Positions 1-5,875 of a DNA stretch of 7,760 bases are shown piece by piece. The DNA is from Methanobacteriota archaeon (GTDB lineage: Archaea > Halobacteriota > Methanosarcinia > Methanosarcinales > Methanoperedenaceae), in NCBI GenBank assembly GCA_018899795.1, contig JAHIHJ010000323.1, positions 1-7,760 on the forward strand, in the 5' to 3' direction. The position numbers were made by a program, and so were the translations under genes. Numbering within the stretch: position 1 is the stretch's first letter; each line of letters opens with the position of its first letter. The notes beneath the pieces are model-generated. The model was not told the DNA's origin and searched no databases. It saw only the letters and a list, made by a program, of their open reading frames with translations.

Positions 1-10
1 AATCCCACAA

Positions 11-40
11 ATCTGCGTTCACCTGCGTTCAATTGCGGTT
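11..40. repeat. Degenerate 10-bp tandem repeat, three units
   Basis: Three consecutive 10-base units are visible: ATCTGCGTTC, ACCTGCGTTC and AATTGCGGTT. The same unit occurs in four cleaner copies at 7561-7600, in the same orientation. The copy here lies directly before the Rsm22-like gene, and its reading frame is open through the repeat, so the repeat may sit in the 5' leader or even be translated. The role is unknown. The period is close to one DNA helical turn. Confidence 0.7.
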
Positions 41-50
41 CGGCTTACCC

Positions 51-1532
51 ATGACCCCCGCACTCCTCTCCCTCGCTAAATTCCTCGCCTCCTCGCGCTC
101 CGAGTTCACACTCTCAGAGATGAACCAGTATCTCAGCCGAAAATACTCTGAAAAAGAACTCTACGAAACCCTGAAACCCCATTTCTACGACCTCGACCTC
201 TTCTGCGACGCGCGCTACAATTGCACAAAGCTCATAAACCGCCCGCTCCCCGCAGACGAGCAGGTCATCCGTGAACTTGAAGAGATGCTAAAAGCGCCGC
301 GCCTGCCCCCTGCCATCGAAAAACTGGTATCATCATACATCGAGCGCTCATGCGGGAAGAACTGGCACACAGGCGAAACGGCGCGGCTTTTGCGTGAGAA
401 CATCGTGAAGCAGAAAGAAGAATACTGGAGGGGCAGCTCGAAGTACCCGAAGCTAAGGGTCATCACCTACCTGCTCTATCATTTCCCTGTCTATTTCTGC
501 CAGTTCCAGTACCTCCTCCTTGACATGCTAAAAGGCGGGCTGCTCACCACCAAAATGAGCATCGTTGATGCAGGAGCAGGTCCGGGGACGGTAACGCTTA
601 GCACGATAGATTTCTTTCACAGGCTTCTTGACATATACTCAAAGAACAAAATCGATGTGAAAATAAATCTCAGGGTGGACTCAGTAGAGAAAGTGCAGGA
701 TAACATAGACTGCTTTAATGAGCTTTCATCTCTTTACCTCTCACAACATCCGCAAGCCAACGCTGTAATAACTGTGAACCGACCCGCGCGATCGCCTATC
801 GAAAAAGTAGAACCTGCGCCTGACGCCGACATAATAGTGTTCTCAAATGTGCTTGCTGAGATGAAGGAAACGCCTGCTGAACGCGCCGGCATTGTGGAGA
901 AGTTTGCATCAGGAAGCAAGAACCCCACGATAATTATCATCGAACCCGCTGACCTTGTCAATTCAAAAGCGCTGCGCGAAAGTCAGCATGCCCTCGTCAG
1001 GAAAGGATTTACGGTTTACAGCCCCTGTACCTTCATCTGGGGTGAAGGATGCCGGGGTGGGGACTGCTGGAGCTTCAGGGACGCTGGAGATATCACGGTG
1101 CCTGAGTTCATGAGAAAGATAGCCGGGAAAGAGGACGTTTACAGGTACCTGAACACGGATATGAAATTCTCGTATGTGATATTAAGAAAAGACGGTACTG
1201 CGCAGAATAAATATCGGGGCGGCGGTAAATTTGCCAGGCTTTCGACTCTTAAAAAACATGTGAAAAAGCGGATCAACGTTGCAGTTTCAGTCATGTCGGG
1301 AAACCTGGGCGATGATGAGAATATGGTCTTTAAGATATGCGACGGGACGACATCAGTCCCATGCTATGCGGTTCTTCCTGCTTATCACAGGAACGACAAA
1401 AACATGGCGCTTACCGGGACAAAATACGGCGACATCCTTGAGATATTCGGCGTCCTTGTCAGGGAGAATAAAGAGTTCTCTTCATATAACCTGCTGATAA
1501 ATAGAAGTACTATCGTTGAACCAGTAAAATGA
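51..1532 (+). CDS. Rsm22-family SAM-dependent methyltransferase-like protein with C-terminal OB-fold-like domain
   Basis: This resembles the Rsm22/METTL17 family, which acts on assembly of the small ribosomal subunit. Counting from a TTG at 33 (499 residues), the SAM-binding glycine motif DAGAGPGT is at 179-186. It is followed by DIIVFSNVLAEM at 266-277 and the strand IIIIEPAD at 300-307. Cysteines C332, C340 and C345 sit where family members carry cysteines that bind an iron-sulfur cluster. The methyltransferase part seems to end near residue 386. Residues about 405-499 look like an OB-fold nucleic-acid-binding domain: a basic start, then alternating strands including VFKICDGTTSVPCYAVL and GDILEIFGVLV. 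I prefer the ATG at 51 (493 residues) because the TTG at 33 lies inside the 10-bp repeat. No clear Shine-Dalgarno precedes either start. The frame is open to the left edge, so a longer N-terminus cannot be excluded. The family call is fairly sure; the OB-fold is inferred from pattern only. Confidence 0.8.
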   Translation: MTPALLSLAKFLASSRSEFTLSEMNQYLSRKYSEKELYETLKPHFYDLDLFCDARYNCTKLINRPLPADEQVIRELEEMLKAPRLPPAIEKLVSSYIERSCGKNWHTGETARLLRENIVKQKEEYWRGSSKYPKLRVITYLLYHFPVYFCQFQYLLLDMLKGGLLTTKMSIVDAGAGPGTVTLSTIDFFHRLLDIYSKNKIDVKINLRVDSVEKVQDNIDCFNELSSLYLSQHPQANAVITVNRPARSPIEKVEPAPDADIIVFSNVLAEMKETPAERAGIVEKFASGSKNPTIIIIEPADLVNSKALRESQHALVRKGFTVYSPCTFIWGEGCRGGDCWSFRDAGDITVPEFMRKIAGKEDVYRYLNTDMKFSYVILRKDGTAQNKYRGGGKFARLSTLKKHVKKRINVAVSVMSGNLGDDENMVFKICDGTTSVPCYAVLPAYHRNDKNMALTGTKYGDILEIFGVLVRENKEFSSYNLLINRSTIVEPVK

Positions 1533-1648
1533 GCCTAAAGCAAACTCAATAATATACCTTAAAAATCAAAATTTACAATGTATCTGTTATATATAATCTT
1601 AGACAAAAGAATGAACGAGGTATTGATATTAAACCCTATGCATACCAG

Positions 1649-1656
1649 TATAAATA
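1649..1656 (+). promoter_or_regulatory. TATA box for the gene at 1681
   Basis: TATAAATA ends 24 bases before the ATG at 1681, the distance expected between an archaeal TATA box and the transcription start. This predicts a leaderless or nearly leaderless mRNA. A second AT-rich candidate, TTATATATAA, lies at 1587-1596 and would give a leader of about 60 bases. Confidence 0.45.
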
Positions 1657-1680
1657 CAAGTTCGTGATGGAAGAGTTCTG

Positions 1681-2040
1681 ATGCCGCCATCCGCGATCGA
1701 CCCAGATATCGTAAAGCTTTTCCCCTCATTAAAGAGCGGAATATTGGAGCGTGGGTTATGGAGGATCCCGCTGTATTTTGATCAGAGCTTTGAAAGACAC
1801 AGGGGCTGCCTGCGCATGCGGCGCTATATAGTCCAGATGGCAGAAATGGACGAACCAAAGGAAGCCATGATGGACAAGACATGCAAGATATATAACGATT
1901 TCATAGAACTCATCGAAAGATATCCCGCGGATAAGGAGATCATGGAGAGGCGCAAATCGCAGCTGGATAAATACATGGAGGAATTCGTAAATGAGATAGC
2001 TGAGCTTATCGCCCAAGGAGATTCAACCCGCCTGTATTAA
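1681..2040 (+). CDS. Hypothetical protein, 119 residues, mainly helical
   Basis: I do not recognise a family. The protein is charged and looks globular. A short N-terminal part (1-45) contains LWRIPLYFDQ and a basic cluster around R39-R48. Two predicted amphipathic helices follow, at about 46-82 and 84-112, the second rich in Glu and Lys. There is no signal peptide, membrane segment or metal-binding cysteine pair. The composition is far more protein-like than the opposite-strand frame. The ATG overlaps a stop codon of another frame (TGATG at 1679-1683), and a TATA box at 1649-1656 fits a leaderless start. It lies 148 bases after the Rsm22-like gene and 69 before the next plus-strand gene, each with its own promoter, so it is probably transcribed alone. 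Confidence 0.65.
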   Translation: MPPSAIDPDIVKLFPSLKSGILERGLWRIPLYFDQSFERHRGCLRMRRYIVQMAEMDEPKEAMMDKTCKIYNDFIELIERYPADKEIMERRKSQLDKYMEEFVNEIAELIAQGDSTRLY

Positions 2041-2079
2041 GCATAGATATTGATCCTGACGCAATATATATCAGAAATA

Positions 2080-2087
2080 TTTATATA
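2080..2087 (+). promoter_or_regulatory. TATA box for the gene at 2110
   Basis: TTTATATA matches the archaeal box A consensus. It ends 22 bases before the GTG at 2110, so transcription should begin at or next to the start codon. No Shine-Dalgarno precedes the GTG, which agrees with a leaderless mRNA. Confidence 0.55.
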
Positions 2088-2109
2088 ATATGACAACATA
2101 AATATATCC

Positions 2110-2598
2110 GTGGAACTTTCAACCTCATTGCAGGTGGCTATATTAGAACTGCAAAAGAAAACAGATGCAAGGGCTGTTGTCCTTCTTGATCCCGTGTATA
2201 AGACAGGAGATGCCTCGTCCATATCAGGAATGAAAACACCCGAAGTAAAAATAACGCTTGAAGCACTTACAGAATATGTCAACGATTTTGCTTCACACAC
2301 CAAGAAATTCTTAAGCGGTATTAATATTGATGATGTCAGCGCGCCAAGGACGGTTTATATTTCAACTGCTGAGAGAAGAATATTCATTTTCAGGTTTTTT
2401 GCCACTGGACAAAATAATAGGGATTTCCCATTGTATCTGGGATTGACGGTCAAAAAAGATCTTGAGTCGATAAAGGAAGGAAAAGAAATACCCTACCAGG
2501 TGCCGCAATTCGTATTTGATGAAGCCTGGAAGACCATAAAAAATATTCAGAATATTTATAGCACTTTTTTTAATATTAATAAAATGATGTCTGGTTAA
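2110..2598 (+). CDS. Hypothetical protein, 162 residues, possibly Roadblock/LC7-like
   Basis: The start is GTG; an in-frame TAA lies a few codons upstream, and TTTATATA at 2080-2087 places the transcription start at the GTG. The pattern suggests a Roadblock/LC7-type alpha-beta fold: helix at about 4-16, strand ARAVVLLDP at 20-28, long helix at about 48-70, then strands RTVYIST (80-86), RIFIFRF (90-96) and LYLGLTV (108-114). Roadblock proteins often partner small GTPases, but no GTPase gene is present here. The C-terminal 45 residues add one more helix (about 137-152). The reading is based on secondary-structure pattern, not on a conserved motif, so the family is tentative. It converges with the zinc-ribbon gene on the other strand, with only three bases between the two stop codons. 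Confidence 0.65.
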   Translation: MELSTSLQVAILELQKKTDARAVVLLDPVYKTGDASSISGMKTPEVKITLEALTEYVNDFASHTKKFLSGINIDDVSAPRTVYISTAERRIFIFRFFATGQNNRDFPLYLGLTVKKDLESIKEGKEIPYQVPQFVFDEAWKTIKNIQNIYSTFFNINKMMSG

Positions 2599-2601
2599 TG
2601 A

Positions 2602-2766
2602 TCATCGTCTAAAGCCACTGGTACTTTTTTCAGCTTTTCTTTTACTCCGACAGTCTTTGCACCTGATTGGCTCACTGTATCCCTTCTCTTCAAAGAATTG
2701 TTTATCGCTTTCTGTGAATATGAAATCTTTGTAACAATCAATGCATTTTATTTTTTTATCGACCAT
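2602..2766 (-). CDS. Small zinc-ribbon domain protein, 54 residues
   Basis: This short frame reads MVDKKIKCIDCYKDF at its start and has paired cysteine knuckles C8-x2-C11 and C36-x2-C39. Between them lie FIFTESDKQFFEEKGY and then PIRCKDCRSKRK. This is the typical layout of the small probable zinc-ribbon proteins common in archaea and bacteria: CxxC, a FTxxEQxFFxxKG-like segment, then P-x-RCxxCR-x-x-RK. Zinc binding is expected; the partner and job are unknown, with nucleic-acid binding a reasonable guess from the basic tail. It is the last gene of the minus-strand series, 59 bases after the DUF473-like gene. A TATA-like GATTTAAGT at 2811-2819 could give it its own short leader. GAGG lies about 14 bases before the ATG, rather far. 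Confidence 0.8.
   Translation of the reverse strand: MVDKKIKCIDCYKDFIFTESDKQFFEEKGYSEPIRCKDCRSKRKAEKSTSGFRR
2625..2644 (+). terminator. Possible poly-T terminator after the 2110-2598 gene
   Basis: Two T-rich runs (T6 at 2625-2630, then TTTTCTTTT) begin 27 bases after the stop codon. Runs of T on the coding strand are the archaeal intrinsic termination signal. The tract lies antisense to the zinc-ribbon gene, where it encodes lysines, so it may be coincidental. Confidence 0.3.
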
Positions 2767-2825
2767 ACTTTATTTACCATCCTCTATTGTAGCATCTTCA
2801 ATTTTCACAAACTTAAATCTTTTTG

Positions 2826-3215
2826 CTATCTTCCTTCAAAGAAATGCACTTCGTCAGCGTCCACTACTATGGCTTCGCCCATTGTGCAGCATACCAGGCG
2901 GCGCACCATGGCAGTTCCTTTCAGTTCTAACTTAAGACGCGCCATCTGGACTTCAGCTTCTTCGAATAACTCATCGGTTTTATGGACGATCCTGTGCATT
3001 GAAACCTGCTTCTCAAGTATTTTAGCAATAAGACCGTTCGTTCCCGCTCCTACATCCTCCATACTGGTCGTTGTAAGGAAGATAACATCACCTGCATCTG
3101 TTTCAAGAGCAGAAAGGAAATTATGCGGGCTTCTGATCTCGATAGTCTTTATCTTGTTTTGTTCAAGGTTCCTTAGAGCCATCATGGATATTCCGCTTAG
3201 AACTATGTATTTCAT
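2826..3215 (-). CDS. DUF473-like conserved protein, 129 residues
   Basis: From memory this matches the DUF473 family, small proteins found mainly in methanogens and relatives and without known function. Recognisable parts are MKYIVLSGIS at the N-terminus, IEIRSPHNFLSAL at 25-37, the GDVIFLTTTS strand at 42-51 and GTNGLIAKIL at 58-67, followed by a long helix-strand segment. The length fits the family. There is no signal peptide or membrane segment. The start codon lies four bases after the stop of the PAC2 gene, and the GGGTGAT spanning that stop serves as its ribosome binding site, so the two genes are translationally coupled. The family call is from sequence resemblance only. Confidence 0.65.
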   Translation of the reverse strand: MKYIVLSGISMMALRNLEQNKIKTIEIRSPHNFLSALETDAGDVIFLTTTSMEDVGAGTNGLIAKILEKQVSMHRIVHKTDELFEEAEVQMARLKLELKGTAMVRRLVCCTMGEAIVVDADEVHFFEGR

Positions 3216-3219
3216 AATA

Positions 3220-3963
3220 TCACCCGTACATCGGGAACTCTTTCTTGGGCATCATTGGAGATTCGGTCGTCTTGACCTGCTCTGCGAGCTTTGAAAGTTC
3301 AAGCTCTATCTGTTCAGCCTGGTTCATCAGCTTTTCTGTATTTATGGATAGATCGAAAATTTTATTGAGAACGTTCAGGACTTCTACTGCTGCTCTCGGG
3401 TCAGGATTTGGTCCGGGCGTTTCGCCCAATAAGCTCATGGCAGGGATCTTCCTGATAAAGCACTCGGTCATTATGCTTCCTGAAATACCTGAGATCGTCC
3501 CAACCTGGAATATCTCTGTTTTATCCTTTATCCTTTCCAGCATTTCCTGGTTCGTCGCTCCTCCAAATACCCTTCTCAAACCTGTGGTCGTGGCGATACC
3601 TGCTATTGAAATGATGTTTTTGGCTTTTATGGAAATCATCCATTCCACCAGCGCCTTGCTAAGGTCGTATGACGCTGTGGGATGAATGGGTATGTCCGAG
3701 ATGATCACGAGAATATCTTTTTTTGGGGCCTCATAGATCCGAACAGGCATATAGACGATACCATTGAATAGCACTGCAAGAGGGGGAAAATACCTCGAAT
3801 CGATCGAACCTACATATTTCATACCCAATTCTTCAATGATATGCTGGCAGGCTATGTTCCCTACAAGACCGATACCGGGAAATCCTTCTATGATAATAGG
3901 GTTTTTTGATTTCAATGGTTCACTGATGATATTTACTAGAGGTTCTGAGGGTTCTGACGCCAT
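3220..3963 (-). CDS. PAC2-family proteasome assembly chaperone-like protein
   Basis: This belongs to the archaeal PAC2/COG2047 family, relatives of the eukaryotic proteasome assembly chaperones PAC1/PAC2 and of archaeal PbaA/PbaB. The diagnostic segment EGFPGIGLVGNIA is at 26-38. It is followed by SRYFPPLAVLFNG (56-68), ILVIISDIPI (84-93), AGIATTTG (121-128) and GISGSI (159-164). Residues about 210-232 form a short coiled coil. The protein ends in Met-Tyr-Gly, fitting the HbYX motif (hydrophobic-Tyr-any) with which proteasome activators dock into the 20S alpha ring. The length of 247 is normal. AGGTGG precedes the ATG by 5 bases. There are 48 bases between this gene and Memo, including TTTTATTAA at 3995-4003, a weak TATA candidate; it may be read from the S2-Memo transcript or from its own promoter. 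Confidence 0.88.
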   Translation of the reverse strand: MASEPSEPLVNIISEPLKSKNPIIIEGFPGIGLVGNIACQHIIEELGMKYVGSIDSRYFPPLAVLFNGIVYMPVRIYEAPKKDILVIISDIPIHPTASYDLSKALVEWMISIKAKNIISIAGIATTTGLRRVFGGATNQEMLERIKDKTEIFQVGTISGISGSIMTECFIRKIPAMSLLGETPGPNPDPRAAVEVLNVLNKIFDLSINTEKLMNQAEQIELELSKLAEQVKTTESPMMPKKEFPMYG

Positions 3964-4011
3964 GTTTCCACCTGATCATTAATTAGGTCGAGAGTTAATA
4001 AAAGCATCGTT

Positions 4012-4806
4012 TTATTCGATTATTATCCCGGCATACCCTACAACTGCTGATAGATCTCCGGTCGTATCGCCGCTTGTGCTGTATTTTAGCAGTGAGCCAT
4101 GCTTTGCTCCAAGGTTCTTTGAAGCAGAAAGCATTGCTGCGATAGGTCCGTACCCGCAGACGCTCGCCGTCCGTTCATACAAACGGCGGTAGAACTCATT
4201 TGTATCAAGTGAAAGTATTGGATCGATAAAATAAGCATCATCTTCCCTTGCAACTTTATCGGGTTTGTAATGCGAGAAATCACTTGAAGCGATTATCACG
4301 ACTTTCCTGTTGACTTTCCGGACAGCTTCACTTATTTCTCCGCCCACTTCGATAGCAGTCTCCTCGTCCTGCATTCCCATGCATATGTTGACTATACGAA
4401 ACTCCCTGAACCTGTGCTGCAGGAATGGGAGCTGAACCTCAAGGGAATGCTCGTACCTGTGCGCGCTCTCATCAGTATCTATGATATTTTTTGGCAGCGC
4501 TCTTATTAACTCCGTATCTGAGTTGACTTCGCCAAAAGGAGTGCTCCATGTTTCGGAAGAAACAGAGACTGGTGAACCCTGACCTGTATGGTTCGGTCCT
4601 ACCAGGACAAAAGTTTCGGCTTCAGGCAGGACAGAATACACATGTGCTGCGGTAATTCCCGAATAAATATAACCTGCATGGGGCACCACAGCGCCGATAA
4701 CCGCTCTATTTTTCAACGAAATATTTGTGAAGCACCGGCTGATTTCAGTTCTCAGGTCGTTTTTACCTCTCGGATAAAACTGTCCCGATACTGCCGGTGC
4801 TCTCAT
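4012..4806 (-). CDS. Memo-family protein (AmmeMemoRadiSam system protein B type)
   Basis: The full-length Memo/COG1355 fold is present (264 residues). Visible motifs are MRAPAVSGQFYP at the N-terminus, VPHAGYIYSG (41-50), GPNHTG (70-75), EHSLEVQLPFLQ (119-130), SSDFSHY (174-180) and SVCGYGP (215-221). H43, H73 and C217 correspond to the metal-binding residues of human MEMO1, with D176 and H179 nearby, so metal binding is expected. The family resembles extradiol dioxygenases, but its reaction is not established. AMMECR1 and radical-SAM partners, which often accompany it, are not in this window. The gene begins six bases after the S2 stop codon, a position also known from other archaeal S2 operons. 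The ATG has no strong Shine-Dalgarno of its own, suggesting coupling to S2 translation. Confidence 0.92.
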   Translation of the reverse strand: MRAPAVSGQFYPRGKNDLRTEISRCFTNISLKNRAVIGAVVPHAGYIYSGITAAHVYSVLPEAETFVLVGPNHTGQGSPVSVSSETWSTPFGEVNSDTELIRALPKNIIDTDESAHRYEHSLEVQLPFLQHRFREFRIVNICMGMQDEETAIEVGGEISEAVRKVNRKVVIIASSDFSHYKPDKVAREDDAYFIDPILSLDTNEFYRRLYERTASVCGYGPIAAMLSASKNLGAKHGSLLKYSTSGDTTGDLSAVVGYAGIIIE

Positions 4807-4812
4807 ATTTGA

Positions 4813-5439
4813 TTATACTTCAGCCTCGAAATCTGCTACTGTGTAATTGATCGTGTCCCCGCGTCCCTCAAGCGTCTTTTTTGCAAGAAGCCAGTATATC
4901 AGGGCAAGGGCTTTTCTTCCCTTGTTGTTGGTGGGAATAACGAAATCAACATTGGATGTCGAGTTATTGGTATCGCAAAGACCTATGACAGGTATCCCGA
5001 CATTGACCGCTTCATTTACAGCCTGGACATCGCCTGAAGGGTCTGTCACAACGAGTACATCCGGTTCAATGAATATGTGAAGTTTCGGGTTTGTCAGGGT
5101 GCCTGGAATAAACCTTCCGGTTATTGCTCTTGCGCCCAGCGCTTTTGCGAACATCTCAGAGGGGTAGTGTCCATACTGCCTGGCTGACACGACAAGTATT
5201 CTCTGCGGGTCATATTTTGCGAGCATGCTTGCGGCAAGCCGTATCCTCTGGTCTGTCGCCTGAATATCAAGAACATACAAACCGTCTGTCCTGACGCGAT
5301 ATACGAACCGCATCATTTCTTTTGTTTTTTGCTGGGTGCCGATATGGATCCCCGCGGTGAGATATTCATCCTGGGGAATAATAGATTCATAACCCGTATC
5401 CTGTTTAACATCCTGTTTAAGATCGATCATTTCTTCCAT
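4813..5439 (-). CDS. rps2: Small-subunit ribosomal protein uS2
   Basis: This is archaeal S2, which binds the back of the 30S head-body junction. Family segments include [11 protein letters not shown] near the N-terminus, [25 protein letters not shown] in the middle, [10 protein letters not shown] and [11 protein letters not shown]. The longest frame begins at a GTG (5446-5448), but that GTG is part of the Shine-Dalgarno AGGTGAT, which lies four bases before the ATG at 5437-5439. The ATG is therefore the likely start, giving 208 residues. The RpoK stop codon is a few bases upstream, so RpoK and S2 are cotranscribed and probably coupled. In many archaea enolase lies between RpoK and S2; here it is missing. 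Confidence 0.95.
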   Translation of the reverse strand: MEEMIDLKQDVKQDTGYESIIPQDEYLTAGIHIGTQQKTKEMMRFVYRVRTDGLYVLDIQATDQRIRLAASMLAKYDPQRILVVSARQYGHYPSEMFAKALGARAITGRFIPGTLTNPKLHIFIEPDVLVVTDPSGDVQAVNEAVNVGIPVIGLCDTNNSTSNVDFVIPTNNKGRKALALIYWLLAKKTLEGRGDTINYTVADFEAEV

Positions 5440-5443
5440 TGTA

Positions 5444-5450
5444 ATCACCT
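5444..5450 (-). promoter_or_regulatory. Ribosome binding site deciding the S2 start
   Basis: AGGTGAT pairs well with the archaeal 16S 3' end. It contains an in-frame GTG that simple gene calling takes as the start. The spacing of four bases to the ATG at 5437-5439 argues for that ATG. Confidence 0.7.
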
Positions 5451-5451
5451 T

Positions 5452-5652
5452 TCATTCTGATTTGTGTTGTTTTTCAAGTGCTGTTCGTTTAACCGTAATC
5501 GGGATAACTCCCTTTTCCAGTTCTATGTATGCTATTTCGATAGGCTCTTTTTTATCTACTTCAATCAATACGGGAGCCCCCATAGAGATCTGGAGCGCCC
5601 TTGCGCCAATAATACGAGCACGCTCATATCGTGTATATTTTATTCCGGTCAC
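5452..5652 (-). CDS. rpoK: DNA-directed RNA polymerase subunit K (Rpb6/omega homologue)
   Basis: This is the archaeal RpoK, which clamps the largest RNA polymerase subunit during assembly. The signature [18 protein letters not shown] at 5-22 followed by SMGAPVLI is diagnostic, and 66 residues is a usual length. The start is GTG at 5650-5652; homologues begin at this place and there is no nearby ATG. GAGGTGAT at 5656-5663 is a strong ribosome binding site. A TATA-like TTTAAATA at 5722-5729 would start transcription near 5698, giving an approximately 46-base leader, so RpoK, S2 and Memo may have their own promoter in addition to read-through from the upstream ribosomal protein genes. Confidence 0.93.
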   Translation of the reverse strand: MTGIKYTRYERARIIGARALQISMGAPVLIEVDKKEPIEIAYIELEKGVIPITVKRTALEKQHKSE

Positions 5653-5716
5653 CTAATCACCTCAAAAACGAGTAACTGACATATGTCCGTTAAATAAATC
5701 TAATTTTTACTATATT

Positions 5717-5736
5717 CCCTGTATTTAAATACTGGG
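5717..5736 (-). promoter_or_regulatory. Promoter of rpoK-rps2-memo within a near-perfect palindrome
   Basis: The 12-base palindrome GTATTTAAATAC at 5721-5732 contains the TATA-like TTTAAATA. Flanking CCC and GGG extend the symmetry to 20 bases with one mismatched pair. The TATA box is 70 bases before the RpoK GTG. The symmetry could mean a repressor site over the TATA box, or simply a symmetric TATA box. Confidence 0.45.
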
Positions 5737-5746
5737 TATTTTTTTT

Positions 5747-5763
5747 CCCGGAGTCCCTCCGGG
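5747..5763. other. GC-rich hairpin between tRNA-Pro and rpoK
   Basis: A perfect 7-bp inverted repeat, CCCGGAG and CTCCGGG, encloses a 3-base loop. On the minus transcript it is followed by A8 rather than U, so it is not a classical intrinsic terminator for the upstream genes. It lies 35 bases beyond the tRNA 3' end and just before the rpoK promoter. It may stall polymerase, protect a processed 3' end, or act in tRNA trailer processing. Confidence 0.55.
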
Positions 5764-5797
5764 AGTGGTTCATGTTCGTTTCCATTGCCCCAGTAAA

Positions 5798-5872
5798 TGG
5801 GGTTGCTGAGATTTGAACTCAGGTCACAGCGTCCCGAACGCTATAGGATGGACCAGGCTACCCTACAACCCC
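5798..5872 (-). tRNA. tRNA-Pro (anticodon CGG)
   Basis: A full cloverleaf can be drawn. The acceptor stem is GGGGTTG (5866-5872) with CAACCCC (5799-5805) and A as discriminator. The D arm contains GGGTAGCCTGGTCC, the anticodon stem is TAGCG/CGCTG, the loop is TTCGGGA, and the T arm is CTGAG-TTCAAAT-CTCAG. The anticodon CGG at 5834-5836 reads the proline codon CCG. CCA is not encoded and must be added. The 5' end lies only three bases after the rpoN stop codon, so the tRNA is very likely cut out of the polycistronic mRNA by RNase P and a 3' endonuclease. Confidence 0.95.
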
Positions 5873-5875
5873 TCC

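Noticed and set aside
1553..1681. Open frame upstream of the 119-residue gene with a protein-like ending (KPYAYQYKYKFVMEEF)
   Set aside because: It has no usable start codon except two right before its stop, contains both TATA candidates, and ends in a stop overlapping the ATG at 1681. A frameshifted N-terminus is possible but unsupported.
1559..1882. 107-residue minus-strand frame
   Set aside because: It runs through the promoter region and opposite the 119-residue gene, with shadow-like composition and no binding site.
2767..2825. Short minus-strand frame after the DUF473-like gene (FKFVKIEDATIEDGK)
   Set aside because: It is bounded by stops, has only a GTG near its end and no suitably spaced ribosome binding site, and would give 12 residues.
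2698..3294. 198-residue plus-strand frame
   Set aside because: It is antisense to the DUF473-like and zinc-ribbon genes; its composition (rich in Ser, Phe, Cys, Ile) is that of a shadow frame.
5446..5448. GTG as start of S2
   Set aside because: The GTG is part of the ribosome binding site AGGTGAT for the ATG at 5437-5439.
5747..5763. Rho-independent terminator for the upstream ribosomal protein genes
   Set aside because: On the transcribed minus strand the hairpin is followed by A8, not a U run; the T run lies on the other strand, before the hairpin.
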